Shown: positions 37,815 to 46,618 of the stretch, in pieces
Numbering within the stretch: position 1 is the stretch's first letter
Layout of the letters: each line of letters opens with the position of its first letter
Origin: an uncultured Lachnospiraceae bacterium
GTDB lineage: Bacteria > Bacillota > Clostridia > Lachnospirales > Lachnospiraceae
Length of the DNA stretch: 64,000 nt
Reading direction: 5' to 3'
Assembly (NCBI GenBank): GCA_947625015.1
Contig: CANQMR010000011.1
Span: forward strand, 1 to 64,000
Translations under genes and position numbers: made by a program
The notes under the pieces: model-generated
The model's input: only the letters and a program-made list of their open reading frames with translations
Told to the model about the DNA's origin: nothing
Database searches by the model: none

Positions 37815-39509
37815 ATGAGTTTTGATGCACACGAAGAGAAAATAAGAAAGATATTTTCCGGAGATACAAAATTTGAAATACCTAGAAATCAGAGAAGGTA
37901 TGTTTGGAGGGAAAAACAATGGAAAGAACTGTTGGGGGATATATTATACATTAGGAGAAAACAATTAGTTGAAAGAAAGGAAATTAATCACTTTTTAGGA
38001 ACATTTGTCTTGCAGGAAAATGAGAATAATTATGAAATAATCGATGGTCAACAACGTATTACAACATTATTGCTTATTTTGTCATCAATATGCGTTATAT
38101 TTAATGAAATGGAGTGCAAGGAAGAACATGGTCAGACGAGACAATATATAGTTGGCAATATTGGCTTGAAATCACAATATTGCAGAATGAATAATAATAA
38201 TATTCCCAATATTAGCATTATTATTGAATCAGTAGCAGAGTATCGAAATGAATTAACATCAAAATCTATTATTGATACACCTTTATTAGAAAAAAGTGGA
38301 GATGGAAATAAGGGAGTATTGTCCTGTTTTTGGTACTTTTATAATTATTTTAAGGATAATATAGAAAGCGTAGATGAACTCGTTGCATTCCGGAATATTA
38401 TATTAGACATGAAGGTAATACATATTGCATCTGAAGATGAATTGGATTGTTACGATATATTTGAAATTTTGAATGCAAGAGGGGTCGATTTAGAAGATAG
38501 CGAATTGTTAAAGAACTTTATTTTTAAATATGCACAACCTAAATATAATATAGACAGGGCTAAGAATATATGGAATAAGATTGAAGAAAATATGGAACAA
38601 TGTAATGGAAATATAGAACAATTTTTAATACATTTTGCAACCTATAGATATTATAAGCCTACAAGGGATGAAAGTGTGTTTAAAGTAGTAAAAGCTAATA
38701 CAGATAAGGAAAAGGTACACGAATTATTAGATGAGTTGTTAAAATCAAGTGAAAAATATATATGGTTTTATCATCCGGAGCAATGCACAATATATGAGCT
38801 ATGTCCAAATTTAGAATTTTTTAGATTAATAAATCATAGACAATTTCGACCATTATTTATGGCACTTTTTGAGTCATTTGAATTGGGAAAAATATCAAAA
38901 AAAGATATTATTAATACTGGACAATTTCTAACAAATTTTTCTTTTGGATTTACTTTTGTGATGGGGAATAATTCTAATTTGATAGACAATAAAATTCATA
39001 AGCTTGCTCAAAATATATACAAAAATTCAACAAAGGAGTCTTTGGACAAAATAAAAACAGATTTAATGTTATATTATCCAAATTATGAAGAATTTAAAAA
39101 TAGTTTTATGAATATGGGATTTTCAAACAAAAATAAAAAATATAAAAATGCTAACAATAGAAAACGTATGTTTTATGTATTAAAAACGATAGAAGAATAT
39201 AAGCAAGAAACTAATGAGTTGGTATGTAATATTTCTGAATGCAATATTGAGCATATTATGAATGATTCTGAGACGAATGAAGTTACTAGCCGAATTGGTA
39301 ATCTATTGTTACTTTCTGAAAATATAAATAATAGAATGGGAGATGCATCATTTAAAGAGAAGAAAGAAAAGATGAAAAGGTCAAAACTACAATCAGTTCA
39401 AAATTTTTTGAAATTTTATGGTGATAATGAAGAATGGACAGAAGGGTTAATTAAGGAAAGAACGGATACAATTATTTCGTTGGCATACAGCAAAATATGG
39501 AAAGTGTAA
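37815..39509 (+). CDS. GmrSD-type type IV restriction protein (DUF262 + DUF1524)
   Basis: A 564-residue protein. The N-terminal DUF262 (GmrS-like) part has FEIPRNQRRYVWREKQWKEL and the signature IDGQQRITTLLLIL, which binds and hydrolyses nucleotide in the family. The C-terminal DUF1524 (GmrD-like) HNH-type part has CNIEHIMND and RIGNLLLLSENINN. Such proteins cut phage DNA with modified bases and occur in BREX and other defence islands. The ribosome binding site overlaps the stop of the DpnII gene, so it is probably in the same operon. Strongly AT-rich with many Asn and Lys codons. Confidence 0.9.
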   Translation: MSFDAHEEKIRKIFSGDTKFEIPRNQRRYVWREKQWKELLGDILYIRRKQLVERKEINHFLGTFVLQENENNYEIIDGQQRITTLLLILSSICVIFNEMECKEEHGQTRQYIVGNIGLKSQYCRMNNNNIPNISIIIESVAEYRNELTSKSIIDTPLLEKSGDGNKGVLSCFWYFYNYFKDNIESVDELVAFRNIILDMKVIHIASEDELDCYDIFEILNARGVDLEDSELLKNFIFKYAQPKYNIDRAKNIWNKIEENMEQCNGNIEQFLIHFATYRYYKPTRDESVFKVVKANTDKEKVHELLDELLKSSEKYIWFYHPEQCTIYELCPNLEFFRLINHRQFRPLFMALFESFELGKISKKDIINTGQFLTNFSFGFTFVMGNNSNLIDNKIHKLAQNIYKNSTKESLDKIKTDLMLYYPNYEEFKNSFMNMGFSNKNKKYKNANNRKRMFYVLKTIEEYKQETNELVCNISECNIEHIMNDSETNEVTSRIGNLLLLSENINNRMGDASFKEKKEKMKRSKLQSVQNFLKFYGDNEEWTEGLIKERTDTIISLAYSKIWKV

Positions 39510-39622
39510 TATTATACAAAATAGCAAAGGCTGTTGGAAATAAGGCAACTCATGTTAGATTGCATAGAAGTGGTGATTTTGAATATACAAATGAACGGAG
39601 AAATTGCAGAGCAGTACAGTAG
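39497..39622 (+). CDS. Possible 41-residue small protein or gene remnant
   Basis: ATG 39497 opens 41 codons (MESVILYKIAKAVGNKATHV...) overlapping the end of the GmrSD-type gene by 13 nt, without a ribosome binding site. It is not a frame shadow of a known gene. It may be the relic of a lost gene at the island edge or chance. No domain is recognised. Confidence 0.2.
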   Translation: MESVILYKIAKAVGNKATHVRLHRSGDFEYTNERRNCRAVQ

Positions 39623-39774
39623 TAATACACAAAAAAATTAGAGTGATTACAGAAATTTATTACTTATCCTGCAAGAAAGAATATATATAGTTCGCATTTG
39701 AACCAATTCCCCCACACCCTCCGCCCCCGCCCTACATATAATACATAGTAAAAGTTTGTAGTGCGAACGGGGCG

Positions 39775-40527
39775 ATGAATATGACGCAAAAGGGGATGGA
39801 TATTTCCTATTATCAGGGGAATGTGGATTTTACAAAGGCGGCAGCTGACGGGATTCAATTTGCCATTTTAAGGGCAGGGTACGGGCAGACGGTAGACGAA
39901 CGCTTTTATGAGTATGTGAAAGGCTGTAAAGCTGCTGGTATAAAGGTACGGGGCGTGTATCTGTTCAGCTATGCGCTGAATGAGGAAGAGGCGGTTAAAG
40001 AGGCCAAGGACTGTCTGGCATGGGTGAAAAAGGCGGGGCTTAGCAAGCGTACCATTGTATTCTATGATTTTGAGGGCGATACCGTCAGGCAGGCAGCAGC
40101 AAATGGCGTAATTCTTGGGAAAAAGCAATGTGTGGCGTTTACCAGGGCGTTTTGCGAATATGTGGAAAGCAAGGGTTATAAGGCGGGAATTTATTCCAAT
40201 ATAGATTATTACAAAAATATGTATACTAAGGCATTGATATCAAAATATATTTACTGGCTGGCAGATTATGCAGATGCGCCGAATTACCCCTGCGCGTTCC
40301 AGCAGTATACCAGCGTCGGCAGGGTAAAGGGAATTAAGGGAAATGTGGATTTGGACTATTATTTTGGCGCGGCCGCCGCGCCGGCGAAGAAAAAAACGGT
40401 GAACCAGATTGCAAAGGAAGTGATTGCCGGTAAATGGGGCAATGGCGAGGAGCGGAAAAAGGCGTTGGAAAAAGCCGGGTATAATTATAACACAGTCCAG
40501 AAAAGGGTTAATGCGCTGTTGAAATAG
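39775..40527 (+). CDS. GH25 lysozyme with C-terminal Cpl-7-type repeat
   Basis: A 250-residue muramidase cleaving peptidoglycan. The GH25 fold is shown by GMDISYYQGNVDFTKAAADG, FAILRAGYGQ, VFYDFEGD with acidic catalytic residues, GIYSN and VDLDYYFG. The C terminus (TVNQIAKEVIAGKWGNGEERKKALE...YNTVQKRVNALLK) is a single Cpl-7 (CW_7) wall-binding repeat. No signal peptide is present, as in phage endolysins, and no holin is nearby. The start is uncertain between ATG 39775 and ATG 39781, since the site ACGGGG is weak. Confidence 0.9.
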   Translation: MNMTQKGMDISYYQGNVDFTKAAADGIQFAILRAGYGQTVDERFYEYVKGCKAAGIKVRGVYLFSYALNEEEAVKEAKDCLAWVKKAGLSKRTIVFYDFEGDTVRQAAANGVILGKKQCVAFTRAFCEYVESKGYKAGIYSNIDYYKNMYTKALISKYIYWLADYADAPNYPCAFQQYTSVGRVKGIKGNVDLDYYFGAAAAPAKKKTVNQIAKEVIAGKWGNGEERKKALEKAGYNYNTVQKRVNALLK

Positions 40528-40559
40528 CAATGATGATAACTTATATGGAGGAACATAAA

Positions 40560-40958
40560 ATGTCAGATTTACAGGAAGCAAGAGAATTTTTTATGAAGGA
40601 CAGATTTGCCATGGTGACTACCGGCATTGACATTGAAGAGGTGGGAGAACATTACGCAAAATGCAGCCTGAAGCTGGATGAGCGGCACAAAAATGCCACC
40701 GGCCATGTTATGGGCGGCGCCATATACACATTAGCGGATTTTGTCTTTGCGGTAGCGGCCAATTTCCGGCAGGAAGCGGTAACGGTAACAACGGTCAGCC
40801 AGATTAGCTATCTGGGCGCGGCGAAGGGGGATATTTTGTACGGAGAGAGCCGGTTGTTAAAGGACGGGAAACGAATCTGCTTTTATGAGATTTCCATTAC
40901 AGATGATTTGGGAAATCAGGTGGCGGTTGTGTCCACCAGCGGGAATCATCTGCTGTAG
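40560..40958 (+). CDS. PaaI-type hotdog-fold thioesterase
   Basis: A 132-residue single-domain hotdog protein. GHVMGGAIYTLADFVFAVAANF is the active-site helix region, and VSQISYLGAAKGDILYGES follows. Such proteins hydrolyse acyl-CoA thioesters; substrate unknown. ATG 40560 has GGAGG 8 nt upstream. Confidence 0.88.
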   Translation: MSDLQEAREFFMKDRFAMVTTGIDIEEVGEHYAKCSLKLDERHKNATGHVMGGAIYTLADFVFAVAANFRQEAVTVTTVSQISYLGAAKGDILYGESRLLKDGKRICFYEISITDDLGNQVAVVSTSGNHLL

Positions 40959-41037
40959 GACATGGGAAAGCGGTAGAAAGAAAGATGGGAAGACAAAGCG
41001 TTTAAGTTTTGTACTATATAATATATGAAATAATAAA

Positions 41038-41078
41038 TTAAAAACGGCTACGGGAATTAAATCCTGTAGCCGTTTTTA
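41038..41078. terminator. Bidirectional intrinsic terminator
   Basis: AAAACGGCTAC and GTAGCCGTTTT form an almost perfect stem with a short loop (41041-41076), A-rich on the left and T-rich on the right. Confidence 0.88.
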
Positions 41079-41222
41079 ATATAGGATTTAACTTAAATTT
41101 TTATTAAATTAAGAAGAATAATTAACTGAAAGTGGGCAAAAATGCTCACCAAATAAAAGTTGTATTTTGGTAAAATATCCTAGTAACTATAACTTATGAA
41201 TTAACAAAGAGGAGGATATTTT

Positions 41223-43754
41223 ATGAGAAAAGAAAAGGGAAGAAATACAGCTCTTTTTCTTGTCTTTTGTATGGTGTTAAGTATGTTTAGTGCCATACCG
41301 GCAAGAGCGGAAGGTGACGGAGACGAGAGTCAAGAAGAGCTATGTGGGTTGCTTGCTGTAGAGTGGCTAGGCAGAGATGGGGAGAACGATGGAGAAGTTC
41401 GTGTAAAAAATAATCATCCGGTTGATCCTGAGGGAAACCCGATATCATACACAGATTACAAAGACGTGTCTATACCAGGCGCTGCATTGTGGATTGATTA
41501 CAAAGATACTGATGGTACACCAGTACCTGTTTCGGCAGACCAACTAACTGTAAAATATTTTGCCGAGGAAGATCCAAGGGAAGAAGGAACCTCTGAGGGT
41601 TCGGATACGGGTTCGATAGTAGATTATACAGTTCAGACTAGCGAAGGCGAAAGAACTTTGGTATTGTTTGAACCAGATGGGCTGGGATATTATAGTTTTA
41701 GTTATAATCAATGTGAGACTGATGACTTAACTGTCTATGTAGGCTATCCGGAAATTGGCATCTATTCTAAGGATGAACAGGATGTGGATTATTTGTATCC
41801 TGCAAACGATTGGGTTGAGGAGCAAAGCTTCAATTACACCGGATTGAAAGGGGAAAATGACAATAAAATATATGTGAATTTGTACAATAGATATGAAGCA
41901 GACAGTATAAAACTGACTGAATATACATTGTCGCTTTGGGACGAAGAAGGAACAGAATTAAATAGTGAGTCAGATAAAGACAAGTTTGAAAAATACATGT
42001 CAGTTAAGCAGATGACTGATAAGCTTGGTTGGTATGAGATTACATTTAATGAGGCTCTTTCTTCAGAAGACGGGTTTGGTTTAAGCATAAACGGAGAAAA
42101 GGACGGTGACCCCATAGGTGCTTATCTTGAAGGTTCCTTCCAACAGTCCGGCTTATATGTAACATGGGATGGCGAATATCGATGCAACGGTGAAAATGTA
42201 ATGTATTATCCCGGAGGATTAAATCCGGAAGCAGCGAAGTTAAGGTTCGGTAAGTTTGTGAAGGACAAAAAAACTGGAAAAGTAACAGATGAGTTTCTCG
42301 GCCTACAGGAGGAAAAAATTCAGATAGAGGCAGGGTATGTAGACTATGAAAATGGTTTTAAATGGACAGAGAAGGGCGACGCTGCGAAGGATGACTGTGA
42401 ATGGGAACTAACAAATGAGGGCTTTTTAAAGATTAAGTCTTACTATCAACAGGATTATAAGATTACTGTTGGAACTGAGGGAAGTGTTTATGTACACCCC
42501 TATATGGAAACGATAGAATTTTTTACTGATAAGGTACGTCCTGCTGATCCGGAGCGGATAACGAGGCGTATTCGTACTATAAAAGTAAATGAGGGAAAGC
42601 CTGCAACGGTATATGTACTGGCGTATAGTGATGCTGAGGACGCTTATTCAGCTGATATGAACAACCCGGAAATAAAAGCAATTTTAAAAGATGGTAAGAC
42701 GGAGGTAACAGAAACCTATATTAAACGGGGTGAAAAATTTACAGATAAGGATGGTAACCCCGGTTATCCGATAGAAATAACTGCTCAGGCAAAGGAAGAC
42801 TTTTACATTACAGTAACTGCAAACGGTCCCGTACAAGATGAGAATGGGGAGTTGCTAGAACATAAGAATACGCTGTCTGTTGACATCAACAAGCGGTCGA
42901 CTTTAAAGGTGACTGCGCCACTAAAGACCACCTATACGGAAGGCGATATGTTTGATCCCACCGGTATGGCAGTCGAGCTGGTCTATGCAGATGGAACGAC
43001 AGAACCGTTAAAAGAAGGATATACAGTCACTCCGGCAGGACCGTTAACAACAGCAGACACAAGCGTAACGGTTTCATATCTTGAATTGACAACACCACTG
43101 CCAATTACCGTAAGTCCAAAGGCGCCGGAGACGCCGCAGACGCCTCCGACTGCTCAGCCTTCTGCAGAGGGGACAGTACTGTCGTCTCAGGAGACTGGCG
43201 AAAAGGCAGAGTTTACAGTTACCAGTGATGACAGTGCAGATCCGACAGTAGCGTATAAGGGAACTACGGAGAAGAAGGAAAAATCGGTTAAGATACCTGA
43301 TAAGGTAGTAGTGAACGGCATTACGTACAAAGTGACTTCTATTGCAGATAATGCATTTAAGGGGAATAAGACGATAACCAAGGTAACTGTCAGCAGCAAT
43401 ATTACATCGATTGGTAAAAATGCATTTGCTAACTGTAAGAAACTTAAGACCGTTACGGTTTCCGGAAACGTAACGACGGTGGGCGACAATGCCTTTAAGG
43501 GATGCGCTGCGCTGACCAAGGTTACTTTGCCTGCCAAGACAAAAAAGATTGGTAATAATGCATTCAGCGGATGTAAGAAGTTAAAGACGCTGACGATTAA
43601 GTCTAAGAAATTAACGTCAAAGAACATTTCTAAAAATGCGTTTAAGGGAATAACCAGTAAGACAACGATTAAAGTACCTGCCAGCAAAGTGGCGGCATAT
43701 AAGAAGCTGTTCAAGAAAAAAGGGCTTGCCAAAAATGTCAAGGTAACCCGATAA
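41223..43754 (+). CDS. Secreted BspA-like leucine-rich-repeat surface protein
   Basis: An 843-residue exported protein. Residues 1-29 are a signal peptide (positively charged start, hydrophobic core, cleavage near ARA). The next 550 residues are acidic and of unknown fold. At about 560-640 lies a bacterial Ig-like domain (LKVTAPLKTTYTEGDMFDPTG...TVSYLELTTPLPITV), then a Pro/Thr linker. The C-terminal 190 residues hold BspA-type LRR_5 repeats: SIADNAFKGNKTITKVTV, SIGKNAFANCKKLKTVTV, TVGDNAFKGCAALTKVTL and KIGNNAFSGCKKLKTLTI. No LPXTG motif is visible, so attachment is unclear. Likely an adhesion or glycan-interacting protein, inferred from the family. AGAGGAGG precedes the start. Confidence 0.87.
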   Translation: MRKEKGRNTALFLVFCMVLSMFSAIPARAEGDGDESQEELCGLLAVEWLGRDGENDGEVRVKNNHPVDPEGNPISYTDYKDVSIPGAALWIDYKDTDGTPVPVSADQLTVKYFAEEDPREEGTSEGSDTGSIVDYTVQTSEGERTLVLFEPDGLGYYSFSYNQCETDDLTVYVGYPEIGIYSKDEQDVDYLYPANDWVEEQSFNYTGLKGENDNKIYVNLYNRYEADSIKLTEYTLSLWDEEGTELNSESDKDKFEKYMSVKQMTDKLGWYEITFNEALSSEDGFGLSINGEKDGDPIGAYLEGSFQQSGLYVTWDGEYRCNGENVMYYPGGLNPEAAKLRFGKFVKDKKTGKVTDEFLGLQEEKIQIEAGYVDYENGFKWTEKGDAAKDDCEWELTNEGFLKIKSYYQQDYKITVGTEGSVYVHPYMETIEFFTDKVRPADPERITRRIRTIKVNEGKPATVYVLAYSDAEDAYSADMNNPEIKAILKDGKTEVTETYIKRGEKFTDKDGNPGYPIEITAQAKEDFYITVTANGPVQDENGELLEHKNTLSVDINKRSTLKVTAPLKTTYTEGDMFDPTGMAVELVYADGTTEPLKEGYTVTPAGPLTTADTSVTVSYLELTTPLPITVSPKAPETPQTPPTAQPSAEGTVLSSQETGEKAEFTVTSDDSADPTVAYKGTTEKKEKSVKIPDKVVVNGITYKVTSIADNAFKGNKTITKVTVSSNITSIGKNAFANCKKLKTVTVSGNVTTVGDNAFKGCAALTKVTLPAKTKKIGNNAFSGCKKLKTLTIKSKKLTSKNISKNAFKGITSKTTIKVPASKVAAYKKLFKKKGLAKNVKVTR

Positions 43755-43764
43755 AGGGATATGG

Positions 43765-43801
43765 AAAAGCTTTCCCCTGGATGTTTCAGGGGAAAGCTTT
43801 T
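43765..43801. terminator. Intrinsic terminator after the BspA-like gene
   Basis: A perfect 15-bp stem, AAAAGCTTTCCCCTG (43765-43779) with CAGGGGAAAGCTTTT (43787-43801). Confidence 0.9.
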
Positions 43802-43923
43802 AGTTAATCAAATAATGAAAAGCGGATAAAATAGTTTATCCAAATCGGAAATATCGTGATAGAATATCTGTAAATGATATTGTCCTATTGCAGAATACAA
43901 GATAGGATGGCGTGGGGAAGGTT

Positions 43924-44334
43924 ATGAAATCGACAGAGGAATTGATTAATTTATTACAGATTTTGAATATTGAGGAATTTAAGAAGGATGATTCCTTTCG
44001 TGAGATTAAGATAGAAGAGTATCTCGATCATCTGCTGACGAAGCATGGATTAACGGCAAAGGATGTAATTTTCAAGCTGAACATGGAACGCTCTTATACC
44101 TATCAGATTCTGAAGGGCAGGCGCAATCCTACCAGAAAATTCCTGATTCGGATTGCAGTGCTTTGCCGGTTATCGTTAGAGGAGACCCAGCATCTTCTGG
44201 CAGTCGGGAACCGTCCGGCATTATATCCCCGCAACCGTTTTGATGCGGTGGTTATCTATGGCATACAGCACAATCTGACCGAGGAGGAGATTGATGAGCT
44301 GTTGACAGAGTTAGGGGAGGATACGCTTGGCTAG
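43924..44334 (+). CDS. Small HTH-domain protein
   Basis: A 136-residue protein. Residues about 40-100 fit a Cro/CI-type helix-turn-helix (LTAKDVIFKLNMERSYTYQILKGRRNPTRKFLIRIA), with charged helices before and after. The C terminus is acidic. Such proteins are frequent in Lachnospiraceae but the target is unknown. The start is ATG 43924 with GGGGAAGG close upstream; the GTG at 43912 is an alternative. Confidence 0.72.
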   Translation: MKSTEELINLLQILNIEEFKKDDSFREIKIEEYLDHLLTKHGLTAKDVIFKLNMERSYTYQILKGRRNPTRKFLIRIAVLCRLSLEETQHLLAVGNRPALYPRNRFDAVVIYGIQHNLTEEEIDELLTELGEDTLG

Positions 44335-44383
44335 ATGCTGTCCGGCGGGGCGCAGGCGGAACCGGCCTTACGGGATGCAGACC

Positions 44384-44411
44384 TTGACTTTTTAATAAGA
44401 GTTAGTATAAT
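44384..44411 (+). promoter_or_regulatory. Promoter of the K+ uptake operon
   Basis: TTGACT (44384-44389), a 16-bp spacer and TATAAT (44406-44411). Confidence 0.75.
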
Positions 44412-44417
44412 TGTTTT

Positions 44418-44575
44418 CTGTGGGAAGGAATTTCCCATGGGAAGCCGCAAATGCTGATGTAAGCTGATGACTTCTGTGATGATTATCGTGGAACCATCAG
44501 TTTTTTATTTCTGCGGGCAGCAAGGCCGACGCTATGCCCGCGCGAGCAGTTGACGTATCTTTAGAGGGCGTGAAG
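44418..44575 (+). promoter_or_regulatory. Structured leader of the K+ uptake operon
   Basis: About 160 nt precede the first gene. TGGGAA/TTCCCA pair around a 5-nt loop near 44421-44437. TGATG can pair with CATCA just before GTTTTTTATTT, which would be a weak terminator, and the CTGATG copies further upstream could compete for the same CATCAG. GCGGGCA/TGCCCGC closes a later hairpin (44513-44543). Attenuation or a riboswitch is suggested by the alternative pairings; K+ transporter genes in Firmicutes are often controlled by c-di-AMP riboswitches, but I could not confirm that motif. Confidence 0.4.
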
Positions 44576-45937
44576 ATGAATAGGAAATTTTACTTTGGAT
44601 TATCCACAACGCAGATTATTATGTTCAGCTTCTTTCTTGCCATACTGGCGGGAAGCCTGCTGCTTGCCCTGCCGGTCAGTTCCGCTGACGGTGAGGCGGT
44701 TCCCTATATTGACGCCCTGTTTACGGCGACAACCTCTATTTGCGTTACCGGTCTGGTGACGGTACCCACATATTCCACCTGGAGTATCTTTGGACAACTG
44801 GTGATTCTGGTGTTGATTCAGATTGGCGGGCTTGGCGTGGTGACGGTGCTTTCCGGCCTGTTAATCGGCCTGCACAGAAGAATCGGTATCGGAGACAGAA
44901 TACTGCTTCAGGATGCGTTTAATCTAAATTCCATGTCGGGAATTGTCAAGTTTGTCCGAAGGGTGCTGATTGGCACCTTTGTAGTAGAAGGGGTGGGCGC
45001 CCTCTTATATATGACTGTATTTATACCGGAGTTCGGGGGGCGGGGAATATGGATTTCCATCTTTAATTCCGTCTCGGCTTTTTGCAATGCGGGCATGGAC
45101 ATTATTTCCGAGGACAGTCTGTGCGCCTATGTGTCGAATCCGTTAATCAATCTCGTAACCTGTCTGCTGATTATCTTAGGCGGTATCGGTTATATTGTCT
45201 GGTGGGATGTGTTAGGGGCAGTCAGGAATTTCCGCAAACAGAAATGGAGGGCGTTCAAGGGAATGACGCTTCACAGCAAGATTGCCATTTTCACAACCTG
45301 CGTTCTCATTTTTGCTGGCGCGGCGGTGTTTCTTGTTCTGGAATATCATAATCCCCTTACGATAAAGGACTATTCCCTGCCGGATAAGCTGATGGCGTCC
45401 CTGTTTCAGTCCGTAACCACAAGGACGGCGGGCTTTGCCACGATTCCCCAACAGAACCTGACCAATGCGTCGTCTGTGATTTCCGTACTGCTGATGTTCA
45501 TCGGCGGCTCTCCGGTAGGAACGGCGGGCGGCGTCAAGACGGTTACCATTGCAGTATTGTTTGTCTTTGCCTTCGCGGCAATCGGCAACAAAGAGGATGC
45601 GGTGCTTTTCCACAGGAGGATTCCACCGCAGGCGGTCAGCAAGGCGGTTGCGGTGGTCAGCATGTCGTTTCTCATTTTGTTTGCCTCCACTGTGCTGTTG
45701 GCGGTATTTGCAGACGGAAATGTCATTGATATTCTTTACGAGACGGCCAGCGCCACAGCGACGGTGGGGCTGACAAGAAATCTGACGCCGACCCTGAATC
45801 TGTGGGGGAAACTGATTATCATTGTGACGATGTATCTCGGAAGAGTGGGACCCATTTCTCTCGTGATTGCATTCCATACAAGGAAAGAGAATAAAAATAT
45901 GATTAAGAATCCAACCGAGGAAATCAGCGTTGGCTGA
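44576..45937 (+). CDS. ktrB: K+ transporter membrane subunit, KtrB/TrkH family
   Basis: A 453-residue membrane protein with four repeats of helix-pore-helix. Filter-region segments are seen at ATTSICVTGLVTV, SAFCNAGMD, TTRTAGFAT and ATATVGLTR. It conducts K+, with Na+ coupling in the family, and needs the cytosolic nucleotide-binding partner encoded next. Shorter than TrkH at 53185, which supports a KtrB identity. ATG 44576 is chosen with AGAGGG 7 nt upstream. Confidence 0.9.
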   Translation: MNRKFYFGLSTTQIIMFSFFLAILAGSLLLALPVSSADGEAVPYIDALFTATTSICVTGLVTVPTYSTWSIFGQLVILVLIQIGGLGVVTVLSGLLIGLHRRIGIGDRILLQDAFNLNSMSGIVKFVRRVLIGTFVVEGVGALLYMTVFIPEFGGRGIWISIFNSVSAFCNAGMDIISEDSLCAYVSNPLINLVTCLLIILGGIGYIVWWDVLGAVRNFRKQKWRAFKGMTLHSKIAIFTTCVLIFAGAAVFLVLEYHNPLTIKDYSLPDKLMASLFQSVTTRTAGFATIPQQNLTNASSVISVLLMFIGGSPVGTAGGVKTVTIAVLFVFAFAAIGNKEDAVLFHRRIPPQAVSKAVAVVSMSFLILFASTVLLAVFADGNVIDILYETASATATVGLTRNLTPTLNLWGKLIIIVTMYLGRVGPISLVIAFHTRKENKNMIKNPTEEISVG

Positions 45938-45959
45938 CGGGGAAGAAAGGAGTAAATCC

Positions 45960-46613
45960 ATGAGTAATAGCAAATCCTATGCGGTATTCGGACTGGGTAA
46001 ATATGGACGGGCTGTGGCAAAGGAGCTGGTGAAAAACGGCGCGGAGGTTATAGCGGTGGATGTGCAGGAAGACATTGTCAACAGCTTAGCCGCTGACATT
46101 CCCTACTGTAAATGCGCAGATGTGACGGACGGGGAGGTCATCAAGCGGCTGGGGATTTCCAATGTGGATGTGGCGGTCATCACCATGTCCGGCAACTTAG
46201 AGGCCAGCGTCATGGCAACCCTGCTCTGCAAGGAAATTGGCGTGAAGACGGTAATTGTAAAATGTTCTAACGAGATGAACTGTAAAATTTTGAGCAAGGT
46301 CGGAGCCGACCAGGTCGTGATTCCGGAAAGCGAGTCGGGTATCCGGTTGGCGAAGAATCTGTTAAGCCATGGCTTTATCGATTTGGTAGAGCTTTCTAAA
46401 GATGTGTCGATGGTGGAATTAGATGTGCGCCCGGAGTGGGTGGGAAAGAATTTAATCGAGTTGAACCTGAGAAAAAAATATTCCATCAATGTGGTATCGG
46501 TAGTGCAGGATAACCGGGTTGACGTCAATGTGGACCCGGAACGGCCTTTAGAAAGTTCCATGAAGCTGATTGTGGTTATCAATACATCTAAGTTGGATAA
46601 ATTAAGAGGATAG
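45960..46613 (+). CDS. ktrA: KtrA/TrkA-type K+ uptake regulator
   Basis: A 217-residue RCK protein. The Rossmann-type N domain opens YAVFGLGKYGRAVAKEL (GxGxxG) with EVIAVDVQED binding the nucleotide ribose, and a TrkA_C domain follows from about residue 140. It gates KtrB in response to ATP/ADP and c-di-AMP in Firmicutes. AAAGGAG lies 7 nt before ATG 45960. Confidence 0.92.
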   Translation: MSNSKSYAVFGLGKYGRAVAKELVKNGAEVIAVDVQEDIVNSLAADIPYCKCADVTDGEVIKRLGISNVDVAVITMSGNLEASVMATLLCKEIGVKTVIVKCSNEMNCKILSKVGADQVVIPESESGIRLAKNLLSHGFIDLVELSKDVSMVELDVRPEWVGKNLIELNLRKKYSINVVSVVQDNRVDVNVDPERPLESSMKLIVVINTSKLDKLRG

Positions 46614-46618
46614 AACAA

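Noticed and set aside
44418..44575. Firm assignment of a ydaO-type c-di-AMP riboswitch
   Set aside because: Position and hairpins are suggestive but I could not match the conserved core by eye.
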